The notes below the pieces were generated by a model. That model saw only the letters and a program-made list of their open reading frames with translations, was not told where the DNA came from and made no database searches. Shown one piece after another: positions 35,301-44,377 of a DNA stretch of 64,000 nucleotides. This stretch comes from Pseudevernia furfuracea (Eukaryota > Ascomycota > Lecanoromycetes > Lecanorales > Parmeliaceae), in the NCBI GenBank assembly GCA_022315425.1, contig JAIUPT010000030.1, positions 682,001-746,000 of the forward strand. The letters are read 5' to 3'. Made by a program: the position numbers and the translations under genes. Position 1 is the first letter of the stretch. Every line of letters begins with the position of its first letter.

Positions 35301-36179
35301 AATCCAAGGGTGGTATACTTTTGGAACCTTTTGCATAAGTTCCTCTCTAGTCATGGGTTTCTTTCTCATTTTCTGAAAGAATTTGGCGTAGTCGTCGGGG
35401 CTAATCGCAGCGACGTCGGCAGTGAACCCAGGACCTGCTTCATCCCTCTCCCTGTCAAGACGCTCGAAGTCCTCTGGCATCATAGCAACCACTTGGTTCT
35501 CCTTCCTCTCGGCCATCTTCAAGAAAGCGTAGGCGGAAATCTCGGCGATATCCCTGTGAGGGCTTTTGGAGGGCATCGGAGACGCCTTGGCGCCTCTACT
35601 ATAAACAACAGAGTGTTTTCGATGCTTCAGGCAGTTCGCCATACAATGATCGGAGTTGAAGGTACAAGTTCGTTTCTTGAAAGATATTTGGGGATCATGC
35701 AGTTCCAACCAGGGCATTCCCAGTATGATGTCGAATTTCGCTAGCGGTGTGACGAGGCACAATAGCTCCTCAATGTGGTCTCCAAAGGCAAGTATTGTTC
35801 TTGCCACATGCGTAATGTTCCCTCCCATGGTTCCGTTGGCTAACCTCAGCCGCAGGGGTTTGGTAAGGGCTATCAAAGGTAGTTTATGGTATTTCGCAAA
35901 CCTTTGACTGATGAAGCTCTTTGCTGAAGCTCCCGTATCCGTTAGACATTGTGTTCTCCCGGTACCTTGTCCATTAAGGGTGTTGGCTTCGAAGTCCAAC
36001 TGTCGTCCCTCCTGTAGCTCAGCGTCGCACGAGGACAGCGAGACGGTGCCGAGGTCGGCATCTTGTGTGTCCTCAAGTTCTTTGATTCTTTTGCGCACTT
36101 GGGCCAACGCCTCCCTGGCGGCGACTTCGCCAGGGAGACCTAGTTTTCCGAAAGTTGCTGTTCGTAGGTTGGGGGAGAC
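32397..36179 (-). CDS. pol: Pol polyprotein: protease, RT, RNase H, integrase
   Basis: The open frame begins after a TGA at 36180-36182 and lies in the -1 frame relative to Gag, overlapping its last 40 bases, so it is probably made by -1 frameshifting between 36179 and 36143; it has no usable ATG there. Numbering from 36107: protease TDTGAS at 56-61; RT with KFDIIAAFN (386), PFGLCNAPSTFQ (421) and YLDD (450-453); RNase H TDASD (603-607) with later acidic residues at 642, 675 and 718; integrase H893, H900, C930, C933 zinc site; D963, D1026, E1062 catalytic triad with D35E spacing; GPF-type module LGPFKVVRVI at 1206. All catalytic residues are present. The frame stops at TGA 32397-32399, just after FPVFHP. 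It replicates and inserts the element. Confidence 0.95.
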   Translation of the reverse strand, partial: VSPNLRTATFGKLGLPGEVAAREALAQVRKRIKELEDTQDADLGTVSLSSCDAELQEGRQLDFEANTLNGQGTGRTQCLTDTGASAKSFISQRFAKYHKLPLIALTKPLRLRLANGTMGGNITHVARTILAFGDHIEELLCLVTPLAKFDIILGMPWLELHDPQISFKKRTCTFNSDHCMANCLKHRKHSVVYSRGAKASPMPSKSPHRDIAEISAYAFLKMAERKENQVVAMMPEDFERLDRERDEAGPGFTADVAAISPDDYAKFFQKMRKKPMTREELMQKVPKVYHPWIDVWNPADANKLPPHRSVDHTIKLQEGATPPAKRAYGMSREQATVVKEYVDEMLGKGYIRPSTSPYAAPVLIVKKPDGGLRICVDYRALNSLTVKNRNAPPLIRETLAKLCTARVFSKFDIIAAFNEVRMKEGDEEKTAFLTRYGLFEYLVMPFGLCNAPSTFQAFINEVLREHLDVFCSAYLDDILIYSNNKEEHVEHVKKVLQKLKNAGMYLDINKCQFHVQEVKYLGLMITTEGLKMDPQKIDTIVRWKAPRCVKDVQAFLGFANFYRRFIHGYSRIAAPLSNLTRKDQKSFIFPWAKDSPEQRAFEGLKKAFTTAPVLAHFDPDKETWLETDASDYVVASVLSQRQDDGQVHPVAFLSKKMSPQECNYEIYDKELLAIVRSFEEWHPELAGTPVEDPIRILTDHKNLEYFMTSKQLNRRQARWAEFLSEFNFKISYRPGRQGTKPDSLTRRNGDLPENDEDDRRQYQNQVMLKPRNLDQGVRQAVNLAPMLLDEREVLIPELAAMMYDLCETGIGDEESSEELSPDTSGPVEESLEESAGSATVSDLLTQVRQAYGEDTVLQRIMASKVAGERRIPHDLVKAGVRIELGDCDVRERMLYVGSRLYVPDNAELKTKIIRYIHDSPPGGHAGRSSTYDRVSSHYYWPRMTDSVSRYVKSCHACKRSKSYREDKQGLLKPLPIPDRYWEDISVDFITPLPICNRQGRKYEHIMVVVDRLSKKKKFVRLDSLEVESVVQAFIEWIWREEGYSRSVISDRGTQFTAAFWKRLCERIGTKPKMSTAFHPETDGQTESANAALKQYLRAYVNYNQDNWVDLLPIAEFEANSDKNSSSGVAPFIATKGYIPRSGLEPPKPWEANVSSRTKREMLSADRFIEHMENLRQFLRNELKWSQAFMIDNANKHRLPAPEFREGDMVMLNSKNIKTTRPNKSLNHKNLGPFKVVRVINNMAYELELSQGMNIFPVFHP

Positions 36180-37918
36180 TCAGTGTTCTTCTGCTCCAAC
36201 CCAGTCTCTGCCAACATGGCTGTCACTTGTTTCTCGTTAAGCCAAGACTTGTCTCTGCACGGGGCGTCGGCTTCGTTCGGTAGATGTCCAGGCATCAGAC
36301 ACTTGAAGCAACGGCCTTCTTTCCGCAGTCGATCGGCCACATGCTGAGGATGCTTGTACCTATTGCCACGTCGAACGTTGGAATCGCCAGTCGTTGTGTT
36401 TGTATTGGAGCCTCCTCTTGAGTTCGAGCTACTTCCGCGTCCTCCTCTCGTGCTCGAGGATCCTCCGCCAGATCCCCCACCTCGGATACCCCGAGGTGAC
36501 TGCTCATCGGCCAGTCTGAGGTTGAGATCGACTTGTCGAAGGCGGGCGACAAGTTCGCGGTAGGATGTGGATGATGGGTAATCGAGGATGCGATATTTCA
36601 ATCGATTCGCGAGGAGTCGTCTCAGGTGACCATTCTTTTCTCTCTCGGACATGTCTAACGGAGCAATAGCCGCAGTGAACCTAGCGTGGAAGGCGTCAAA
36701 GGTCTCTTTGGCATCCTTGGCTCCCATGGCGAACTTAGGGTTCTGTAACTCAGCGTCAGCTTTCCCTTCCTTGTCGAAGTCACCGAAGTTCTGCTCGAGA
36801 TCCAGTATCATCTCGTCTGCTGTATCGTAGTGTCCTGATATGTCCAAGTCTGCTCTTCCTTTGACGATGTCGTACGCTGTATCCTTACAGTGGTCTCGGA
36901 TATAAACGATCTTGGAGATCTCTGTGTCGAACAACTCCCAACTCATCATGAACTTGGACTTGAGGTGCATCTTCCACGAATCCCACGTGTTTCTGTCATC
37001 GTCGTTTCCGTGGAAGTCTTTGACGTCCGGATATTTGTTATTTGACTTTGCTCCTGTGGTGGTCGCTGTGCCCGCCGGAGTCATCTGTCGACTATGTCGA
37101 CTACCCGAGGGTGCTGGCAATGGTGCTGTGGCACGACGACGGACGTCGGGACGACGAGCAGGACCGTCACGGTCCGAGTCGTCTGGGTCGTCCGATCCAG
37201 GGTCCATACCACCTGCAGCTTGGAGTTGAATCTTGAGATTCTCATTTTCGATCCGAAGCTCTCGAACGTCGTCCTTGGATTTCTCGTTTCGGGTCCGATA
37301 AGTGTTTCGAGATTCTCGGAGTCGTACTTCGTTGATTTCAGCGTTCGAGAATAGTAAGTTCTTTTCTTTAAGCTGTTGAGATAGCGACGCGACTCGCTCC
37401 TTTGACTTCAGATAGTCTCTGTGAAGCTCGTTGTTTTGTTCTTGATATGCAATCATACTGGTAACCATGTTACGCACAGCGTTGCACCAAATGTCGGGGT
37501 GTGCAGTTGCGCTAGAGATGAATTCCTGTGGATTCTGAACTTTGGCGAAAATCGTCTCATTAGATTCTTCAGCTCCGTCCTCCAGTTCTGTCAGTAGTAG
37601 CTCATCCTGAAGGTCCCCAGCCTCGATGGTGTATCTTCTTCGAGGTTGAGACTGAACTCGACGTTTCTCCGTTCTCGCTCGTTGTACCTCTTCTGCGCGA
37701 CTCTCCTCTTCACGGTCTGAGTCGTTTGGATCCGTGTCACTCCCTGGGTTCCGCTCTCGATCGGGAAGCTTGGGAGGGGCCATTTGGCTAGGATCTTCTT
37801 GAAGGGTTTGTGTTGTGTGTTGTGAGAGTTGTGAGAACCTAGCGGACTTGGGGAATGTTGAAGAAGATTCTCCTTGAAGTGCACCTTTGGTGGAGACACC
37901 TCCGCCTGCCTGGGCCAT
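36140..37918 (-). CDS. gag: Gag polyprotein (592 aa)
   Basis: The ATG at 37918-37916 is the first in frame and has a good context (AACATGGCC), 190 nt downstream of the 5' LTR; the frame is open further upstream but without ATG. Order: Ser/Pro-rich N-terminus; acidic-basic segments; a coiled-coil-like stretch (ERVASLSQQLKEKN, then RELRIENENLKIQL); a capsid region (about 37040-36560); a Gly/Ser/Arg-rich linker; and one zinc knuckle CFKCLMPGHLPNEADAPC near 36320-36265 with CX2CX4HX8C spacing instead of the usual X4. It forms the particle and packages RNA. The stop is TAG 36142-36140. Confidence 0.95.
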   Translation of the reverse strand: MAQAGGGVSTKGALQGESSSTFPKSARFSQLSQHTTQTLQEDPSQMAPPKLPDRERNPGSDTDPNDSDREEESRAEEVQRARTEKRRVQSQPRRRYTIEAGDLQDELLLTELEDGAEESNETIFAKVQNPQEFISSATAHPDIWCNAVRNMVTSMIAYQEQNNELHRDYLKSKERVASLSQQLKEKNLLFSNAEINEVRLRESRNTYRTRNEKSKDDVRELRIENENLKIQLQAAGGMDPGSDDPDDSDRDGPARRPDVRRRATAPLPAPSGSRHSRQMTPAGTATTTGAKSNNKYPDVKDFHGNDDDRNTWDSWKMHLKSKFMMSWELFDTEISKIVYIRDHCKDTAYDIVKGRADLDISGHYDTADEMILDLEQNFGDFDKEGKADAELQNPKFAMGAKDAKETFDAFHARFTAAIAPLDMSEREKNGHLRRLLANRLKYRILDYPSSTSYRELVARLRQVDLNLRLADEQSPRGIRGGGSGGGSSSTRGGRGSSSNSRGGSNTNTTTGDSNVRRGNRYKHPQHVADRLRKEGRCFKCLMPGHLPNEADAPCRDKSWLNEKQVTAMLAETGLEQKNTESPPTYEQQLSEN

Positions 37919-38096
37919 GTTTTCGTTATTTAACTTGGCCAGTGTTGTGAAATACCTGTTTTTTGTTGTGTGTTGAGAAAAAAGTTTTCCTCGGTGCGCG
38001 TCACAGCTGCAGCCGTATGTCTCTTGGTTGGAGTGCGCGTCACAGCAGCTACTCAAATCGACTCAGGGTACACAGCTAACTGCTGCTATGAGAAGG

Positions 38097-38107
38097 ATAG
38101 TAGAATT
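38097..38107 (-). promoter_or_regulatory. Self-primer binding site of the chromovirus
   Basis: The sense sequence AATTCTACTAT, one base inside the 5' LTR, is the exact reverse complement of ATAGTAGAATT in the LTR (38161-38171 on this window). That site lies 63 nt from the LTR end. Eleven base pairs is the length used by Tf1 for self-priming. There is no TGG-type tRNA primer site here. Confidence 0.65.
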
Positions 38108-38108
38108 A

Positions 38109-38309
38109 TGTCAGGGACTCGATGTAGGATCTGAATGATGTTTGTATCGTGTTTGAATAGAATTCTACTATGTAGTTCTATGTAGAAAGCAGTCGCATGA
38201 TAAGTACATTTGAAGATACGCAGGCTAGCCTTCTTGAGCCTAGCGCTTAGGGCTTAGGGTTTGAGCCCAGCGCTGAGGCTACTCTATAGCAGAGGCCGAA
38301 ACCGTAACA
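38109..38309 (-). repeat. 5' LTR of the chromovirus
   Basis: 201 bp. If the self-primer match marks the RNA 5' end, U3 spans 38309-38172 and R-U5 spans 38171-38109. Confidence 0.97.
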
Positions 38310-38314
38310 ATTAT

Positions 38315-38584
38315 ACTCTCGTTCTCGTTCGATTTTCTATTAATCATTATATTCGAATAGATATTATCTCTTCGAATAATCGATTTCTTTGCACGCGTAA
38401 CACGATTTTTCTCTTATATTTATTACGTTTTACGACTCAATTTTTTATCTATCGATGCTCTTCTTTCGTATTCTTAATAATTATAACTTATCTTCTTCGC
38501 TGCTCTTAATATCGTTTTTATTATTAAAAGAGTCGTTTAGTAGCTTTTCTTCTAAGCTCGAGTCGCATAATAGATTATATTATA
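38315..38584. other. Unassigned degraded DNA right of the chromovirus
   Basis: Continuation of the relic at 31146-31635; no gene recognised. Confidence 0.4.
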
Positions 38585-38589
38585 GTCGT

Positions 38590-38722
38590 TGTTAGAAATA
38601 GTGACAAACAGCCCTACGATACTAGTGACTTGGCACTCCGCACACTTTATGTATTCTATCTCCCTAGATAGACACTCTCTAGTTCACTCAATATCAGTCG
38701 TCTAGACCCTCTCTATTCAACA
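38590..38722. mobile_element. Solo LTR, 133 bp
   Basis: The block starts TGTTAGAAATAG and ends ATTCAACA, flanked by GTCGT (38585-38589) and GTCAT (38723-38727), one transition apart. It is more GC-rich than its surroundings. Size and ends suggest a Copia-type LTR, but it does not match the other LTR families in the window. Confidence 0.7.
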
Positions 38723-38832
38723 GTCATTTAACTTATTTTTCCCACTAACGCATAGCGTTATTCTATGATTTCTTAAATCTTCTCGCTACTTTTATATAAG
38801 ATTCCTAAATTTATATTAGTAGTTACTATTTA
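38723..38832. other. Spacer between the solo LTR and the Gypsy element
   Basis: Short AT-rich spacer. Its last five bases, ATTTA (38828-38832), are the left target duplication of the Gypsy element that starts at 38833. Confidence 0.5.
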
Positions 38833-39415
38833 TGTAAGGGTCATGAGGTCTCTAGGCATGAGGCGGCCTGTCAGAAGTTCAGGAATTCAATATACATCTA
38901 GGTCAGATCCGAGAGACTATCCCTCTAATGTAGCTGTGCGGCTATAGCAGTCGCATAGTAAGTTTGCTTGACATGGAGGTGTAACGGGGTGCAGATGTAT
39001 GTGACTTAGCAACGTATTTCAATTGTTACGGTATATGGTAGAACTGAACTCTAGAGAACTATGTGGGAGTCCTCCAGACGCAACATATTGGCAAGGGAGA
39101 TTAAACCCTCCTGCCAAGCAAAGTTACTATGCGACCAACATAGTCGCATAGCTGCACCAGAGGGATAGTCTCCCGAATCTGGCGTAGACTCCAGACTAGG
39201 TCTTGCCTAGAGTCTTCAGGGTCTCAGGGTCCATGGACCCTTGAACCCCCGCAAGGCCATCTTTAGCCCAGAGGTCTCACGGCCCTTATAGGGGGTGCAC
39301 TCTCCCCTGCTAAATATGCTGCCTCTGAGGATTCCCACTTGGGTTTCTCAGGATTCAGTCTATCTAGTAATCAATATACGAGTTGCTCAGTCACGCATGC
39401 CTAGACCCCGTTACA
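38833..39415 (+). repeat. 5' LTR (267 bp) interrupted by a solo LTR
   Basis: The 583-bp span equals 267 bp of LTR plus a 311-bp insert plus a 5-bp duplication. The remaining sequence aligns to the right LTR (47643-47909). Confidence 0.95.
38980..39290 (-). mobile_element. Solo LTR (311 bp) of a related family, antisense
   Basis: On the plus strand it starts TGTAACGGGGTGCAG and ends CGGCCCTTATA. Its reverse complement begins like the host LTR (TATAAGGGCCGTGAG, with TG decayed to TA) and ends CACCCCGTTACA. Part of it is similar to the host LTR (the CTATCCCTCTGGTGCAGCT segment), so the two families are relatives. It is flanked by GGAGG (38975-38979) and GGGGG (39291-39295). Confidence 0.9.
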
Positions 39416-39418
39416 TTT

Positions 39419-39427
39419 CTGAATCCT
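39419..39427 (+). promoter_or_regulatory. Possible self-primer binding site
   Basis: CTGAATCCT, three bases after the 5' LTR, is the reverse complement of AGGATTCAG at 39350-39358 within the LTR, 66 nt from its end. The match is nine bases, weaker than in the other elements. Confidence 0.45.
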
Positions 39428-39575
39428 TCAACTCTCGCTATCATCGACACGATAGTAAGGGGGGCGTGCCCGTCTGACAACAAACTATCACTCTGTGACT
39501 CTCCTCGTCACTACCTACCTACCAATTGACGCCGGCGTCGAGCCAGTCAATCGAATCATCAATCACAAAGTCGTA

Positions 39576-40700
39576 ATGACTTCCTCAGCGGGAGCAAGAC
39601 GACAACTTACCTCGAACCCCCGTGACAGCACTCTCGGAGAGATCGCTGAATCTGATATCGCCGAATCAATCGATACACGAACAATGCAGGTGGATATCGA
39701 AGAATACGTAGCATTTCAGGCCTATCGAGCCCGTCGACGACAGGCGTCGCTGAGCTTCGAGACACAAGGGACGGCAAAGAGACTCACTCCCAGTCTTAAG
39801 ACAAAAGATCCGAAACCATACAAGGACGAGACTTCGGAGAAACTGAACGACTTTCTATACGAATACGAGCGACAGTTCGATGCTAAGGGCTTCACGACTG
39901 AAGAAGACCGCGAAGGCGAGACGTCAGCGGATCGAGTGCATTAGAAGGAAGACATAAAGAAGAAAGTTGCATACGCTACAGACTTTCTCGAGGAAAGAGC
40001 TAAGACTGACTGAAAGTCTTGATTGCTGCAGTTCCCATTAGGAGCTGATTCGTGAACGCATTTTAAGACATTGCTACGCGAGTTCCTCGAAGGGGACAAA
40101 GAAGAAGTATATGCGGAAGACAGTTAGAAATTGACAAATGCTAGACAGCGAAAGGGTGACTCCGTTAATGAATACTATGACTACACTTACAAGCTGCACA
40201 TTCGTCTTAGGGCCCTAGATAAGAAACGATTATTCACCGATCAATAATTCTTCGACTACTTTCGAGCACGATTGCTTCAGAAATACAGAACAAAGCTAGA
40301 CGAGCTGATTTCTGAGTCAAAGACCATACATGAATTATTGCACCAAGTTCACCGTTATGAGAAGACGATAAGAACTCACGCATAGAAGAATAAACATAAA
40401 GATAAGTCTCGTTCTGAGGAGTCTATAAAACCCCAAGACTCGAAGAAGAATAACAAGTTCGATCGAGCAGCAAATCACGATCAAAAGAAGAATCGTGATA
40501 ACAAGAAGAACTCAAGCACTAAAGCTCTCTTCGTTATGTGAAAAGATAAACTATCTGACGACGTTCGAGATCGCCGCTGAAAAGATCAGACGTGTTTCAA
40601 ATGTGATTTGCCTGAACACAAGACTCGTGACTGCATAGCTAAGGATCAAACATTATATAATTTATAAGCAATGCTCGAAGCGGCAAAAAACAAGTAGACA
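39576..40700 (+). pseudogene. Gag relic of the Gypsy element
   Basis: The ATG at 39576 (VVMTSSAGARRQL context) opens a frame that continues to about 40700 with stops. It holds a capsid-like region (about 39800-40300), a Lys/Arg-rich stretch (40380-40560) and a CX2CX4HX4C zinc knuckle, CFKCDLPEHKTRDC, at 40593-40634. At least five TGA codons fall where Trp is expected. The frame ends with AKNK and a TAG. Confidence 0.88.
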
Positions 40701-40705
40701 CAGCA

Positions 40706-42405
40706 ATGACTTCGATCGCTGTGTTACTACGAGGGGCAACTATCACTACCCAGTTCGTTGACGAATTCGAGCCAATGAATATCTCGTCGAACGAGGCTAG
40801 TCTGACTCGAATTTTCGAATCGAACTCCGAGTCGAATGTCGAATCAAACCCATCGTCAGCTATCAAAGCAGAGCCCATTGTCGATGTAAGGGTGTGGGCG
40901 ATCAAGGTTCACGCTGTGACTCAGCGGATCAAAGAACTGTCGAAAATGAATAATATCTTCATCAAGAATATTCTAGTGCTGAACCTCAGGGATAAGATCA
41001 AGTCCTTTAGTGCGCTGGCTGACAGTGATGCTGAAGTGAACATTATTAATCGTGTAATCGCTTAAAAGATGGACTTGCCGATTCTCAATACGAACATCGG
41101 ACTTAGTGCTATTCATGGCGAGGCAGTTAAGATCTACGAGATGCATTATATCGAATTTCAGCAGAAGAATCAATAAGGTCGAGTTCGCTACTTTCAGAAC
41201 ACCTTTCTCGCTGCAGACATTAACACTCGAATAATTCTTGACATGTCATGACTGATCATGACGAACCTCAATATCGATTGGTTTAAGAGATCGTTTTAGT
41301 GGAGAATATACACTGTAGTAGTGACTCTTATGATTACTTGTCGAGTGAATATCATCGATTCAAAGGAGTTTGTTAAGCTGGCCCTTAACAAAGAAGCATA
41401 CTGTTTTATGATATATGCGCGTCAAGTAATCATCGCTAATAAGTCTCCTGTTCATAGAGATCGTCAGCAACACATCGCTCAGATAAATAATGTTATCACT
41501 GAGACTGTGAAGCTATCGTCGAAGTACAGCGAGTACTCTGATGTCTTTTCGAATAGTGATGCTATCGAGCTATCAGAGCATAAATCTATAGATCACGTCA
41601 TCGACCTCATGAATAAGCGATAGTCGTCTCACGATTCAATCTATAATCTAAACGAGATAGAGCTCGAGACCCTACGAGAGTATATCGAGAGTAATCTTAT
41701 CAACGGCTTTATACGATTATTCACTTCATCGACGAGGTCATTAATTCTCTTTATACGAAAACTCAATAAGAGCTTACGTCTCTGTGTGAACTATCGAGAA
41801 CTGAATCTAATCACGATCAAGAATCGATACTCTCTCCCTCTCGTCGAGAAATCAATTGATCGCCTAATCATGATCAAGAGATATACTCAATTGAATCTCA
41901 CTGTAGTATATCATCGTCTTCGTATCAAGACGAGAAATGAATAAAAGACTGCGTTTCGAACACGCTACGATTACTTCGAATATTAAGTCTTGTTATTTGA
42001 GCTCACAAATGCCTCTGTAACGTTTTAAGCGTACATTAATTAAGCATTAACTGAGAAGCTAAATGTCTTTTGTATTGTTTATCTTAATAATATTCTTATT
42101 TACACGTAAGATATTAATATTAAGCACGTCGAGACTATAAAGTGAATTCTGAACAAATTGAGACAGTATAGTCTATTCATCAATCTTTAAAAGTACAGAT
42201 TCGACACAGACAAAGTACACTTTCTAGATTATGTTATCGTCTCTACGGGAGTGAGCATAAAGAAAGATCGAATTCAGTCAGTTAAAAACTGACCAGAACT
42301 GAAATTCGTACGCGAGATTCAGATCTTCGTGAGCTTTGCGAATTTTTATCGTAGGTTCATCAAGGGGTTTAGCAAAATCGCTGCTCCCCTGACGAAGTTG
42401 ACTAA
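40706..42405 (+). pseudogene. Protease and RT relic of the Gypsy element
   Basis: Pol is in the -1 frame relative to Gag. The protease motif ALADSDAEVNIINR at about 41015 shows Gly-to-Asp damage at the third residue of the D-S-G triad. RT motifs include SLRLCVNYRELNLITIKN (about 41775), a TQLNLTVVYHRLRI segment, and YLNNILIYT (about 42085), where both catalytic Asp residues are now Asn. The last part, ANFYRRFIKGFSKIAAPLTK, abuts the 2.2-kb insert at 42411. Inactive. Confidence 0.9.
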
Positions 42406-42410
42406 GATGT

Positions 42411-42605
42411 TGTCAGGACCAGTACAGAGTCAAGTCATGTAGGTGTATAGAATGAGACAACTAGATGCAGAACAACTATGTACTGGGAGGGCAGGCCATA
42501 TATGTATGGCGGAGTGAACCTGCCAAGACACGCTAAGTCTAAAGGGGGAAGGCGTGTCAACAAAGGAAGGTGTGTCACAAAGGGATACGAGGTACGCTCG
42601 TAACA
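42411..42605 (-). repeat. 3' LTR of the 2.16-kb element
   Basis: 195 bp, plus-strand TGTCAGGACC to CGTAACA. The polypurine tract (sense GGGGGGGGTAG) adjoins it at 42606-42616. Confidence 0.96.
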
Positions 42606-44106
42606 CTACCCCCCCCCTTCGAAAAGACATGTTCTTATGGCTGTAGTCGCTCGCTCATAGTCGCTCGCTATGCATGTGAAAGAAAGAACAAAAGCAGAAA
42701 CATGGTGCTGGGGGATCGGCGCTATTCTTTTCTGTCATGATGCTGATCCCACGTTGCTTCGGTGACGTCTTGGCGATGTCATGTCGCTAGCATGACGTCA
42801 TGCGGTCGCAGGGGTGCTGGAATGGCCTTCATTGGTGAAGAGTTGAAGAAATGGTGGCCAAGAAGGTATTTTGCCATGGAGTGGACAGCTGATATTGGAT
42901 TTGCGGCCGGAGAAGAAATCCAGAAATGAAGGCCTGTGATTGGCTGAGGCCTTCCGAACCGCCCGAACCTTAAATCTTAAACCAATATCAAATCCTTTTG
43001 GGGCAGCTGAGTGGTCTTCTCCCTGGGACCAAATCCATCGAGGGCGACGACGACATCAACAACACGCTTCGGGCCTCCGGCTATGGCGTCGTCGGCAGTC
43101 ATAAACTATGGCTCGGGGGGAGGCGAAGAAGGTAGCTGTCATATGGCGTTGTTGTTGAATATCAAGTCGCTGAGCATTCGAATTTGCCTGAGTGAAAAAC
43201 GGGTCTTGGCGCCATTCTGGAATGGCCTGGAATCGCTCAAAAACAACATGTCCGAGGTTTGGCCGAATCGCATGCTGATTTGAGTGCGCTAGGCCTGATC
43301 CGGGCCAGTGATTCCGTAAACGCTTGTGTTGTCCATGCCCGCAGCAGCCACATTGTTTTGTCGTTCATGTTAGCATTGTTCATGCCTGCTGCAGTCACAT
43401 TGCTTTGTCCATGTTGTTCATGTAGAATCGAAAAAATCCATCGCATGCAGATATGTTTTCCACCTCAACTTCTGCTGGCAGCCTGTCCTGGGAGTACCAT
43501 TGTAGATTTGCCCTGTGCCTCCCAAGCTCTTGTCATCAAATATCCATCTTCTATTCATTTCCTGATTATAGTCTCTTGTTATTCAACTCCTTCGTCGCTG
43601 TGTTGTTCCGTAGTGCTATTCATTGAACATAGATTACGCTCGTAACTCAAGCGCCTGATTCGTAGAATTTGTGTTGTATTTCGTTATGTCGTGGAAATGG
43701 TAGAAAGAGGAAAGAATCGAATATGTTATCTGCTTTCGATGTCGTGCAGGTGACTGAAATTGAGTCTGATTTCTTCGCTTGTTAGCCGTTTGCCACTCCG
43801 CAAAGAATGTGAGTGCTCTGAAGAATGTTGTTTGCGGTGGTGTGTTGAGAAATTCAGATGTGAAGCCCAGGCGAGGTTGAATTTGCGACTTCTTTGTGTG
43901 GTCGACATGCTCAATGAAGAGGTCGTGCGTTTGCTGGTTGTTTTTTTGAGTAATTTCGAATCTGATCTCGTTGTCTTGTAGCAGGCTCGCTGTGAGGTGA
44001 GAAGGTGTTTTGATGACTTCTTTCTGATTCGCTAGCCGTACGAATGATCTAGTAACTTCTTTATCCTTGCTCACTGTACATAAGACGATTCTCCTCCTTG
44101 TCGTCT

Positions 44107-44305
44107 GGTGGTCAGATTCAGAGATGTCTATCTCAATGATCGATATTGATCTCAATCGGTGTTAACGGTGTCTTGATCTCACTTAGTCTCTTGATAAACA
44201 TTTCTCTGCCCGTATGGTGGGTAGACTCAGGGATACGATATCTCAATGGTCGATATTGATCTCAACTCGAAGGTGTCTTGATCTCACTTAGTCTCTTGAT
44301 AAAGC
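44107..44305. repeat. Two-copy tandem repeat in the leader
   Basis: A unit of about 95 bp containing CGATATTGATCTCAA and CTTGATCTCACTTAGTCTC occurs twice (about 44107-44204 and 44215-44305) with moderate divergence, in the untranslated 5' region of the element. Confidence 0.75.
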
Positions 44306-44365
44306 TTCTGTTAGCAAATTTCTTTGAATTCGCTTGCTGTCAAAAAAACGAATAAAGTGAGGGTG

Positions 44366-44375
44366 ATCTAGTTAT
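44366..44375 (-). promoter_or_regulatory. Self-primer binding site
   Basis: The sense sequence ATAACTAGAT, two bases inside the 5' LTR, can pair with ATCTAGTTGT in the LTR (44424-44433, plus-strand ACAACTAGAT), 56 nt from its end. The pairing is nine Watson-Crick pairs plus one G-U. The related element at 28281 uses a different sequence at both places with the same 2-nt spacing. Confidence 0.55.
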
Positions 44376-44377
44376 AG

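Larger units (their letters stand above)
31641..38309 (-). mobile_element. Nearly intact Ty3/Gypsy chromovirus (6.67 kb)
   Basis: Both LTRs are 201 bp (31641-31841 and 38109-38309), with sense ends TGTTACGG and CTGACA, and are flanked by the exact duplication ATTAT (31636-31640 and 38310-38314). Gag and Pol are open over almost their full length on the minus strand, unlike every other element here, and base composition is near normal. The LTRs differ at eight sites, all transitions, and two in-frame TGAs separate the chromodomain, so light RIP has begun. It is the youngest full-length element in the window. Confidence 0.97.

Noticed and set aside
35259..35744. Long plus-strand open frames opposite the chromovirus Pol (also 32461-32871, 35911-36240, 36912-37229)
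   Set aside because: They are antisense shadows of a well-supported Gag-Pol with all catalytic motifs; none has a domain of its own.
37919..38056. Longer Gag start 46 codons upstream of the ATG
   Set aside because: It begins with TTG; the first ATG, with a good context, is at 37918.
43634..44155. 173-codon open frame in the 2.16-kb element as a Gag gene
   Set aside because: It contains no ATG at all and no capsid or zinc motif.
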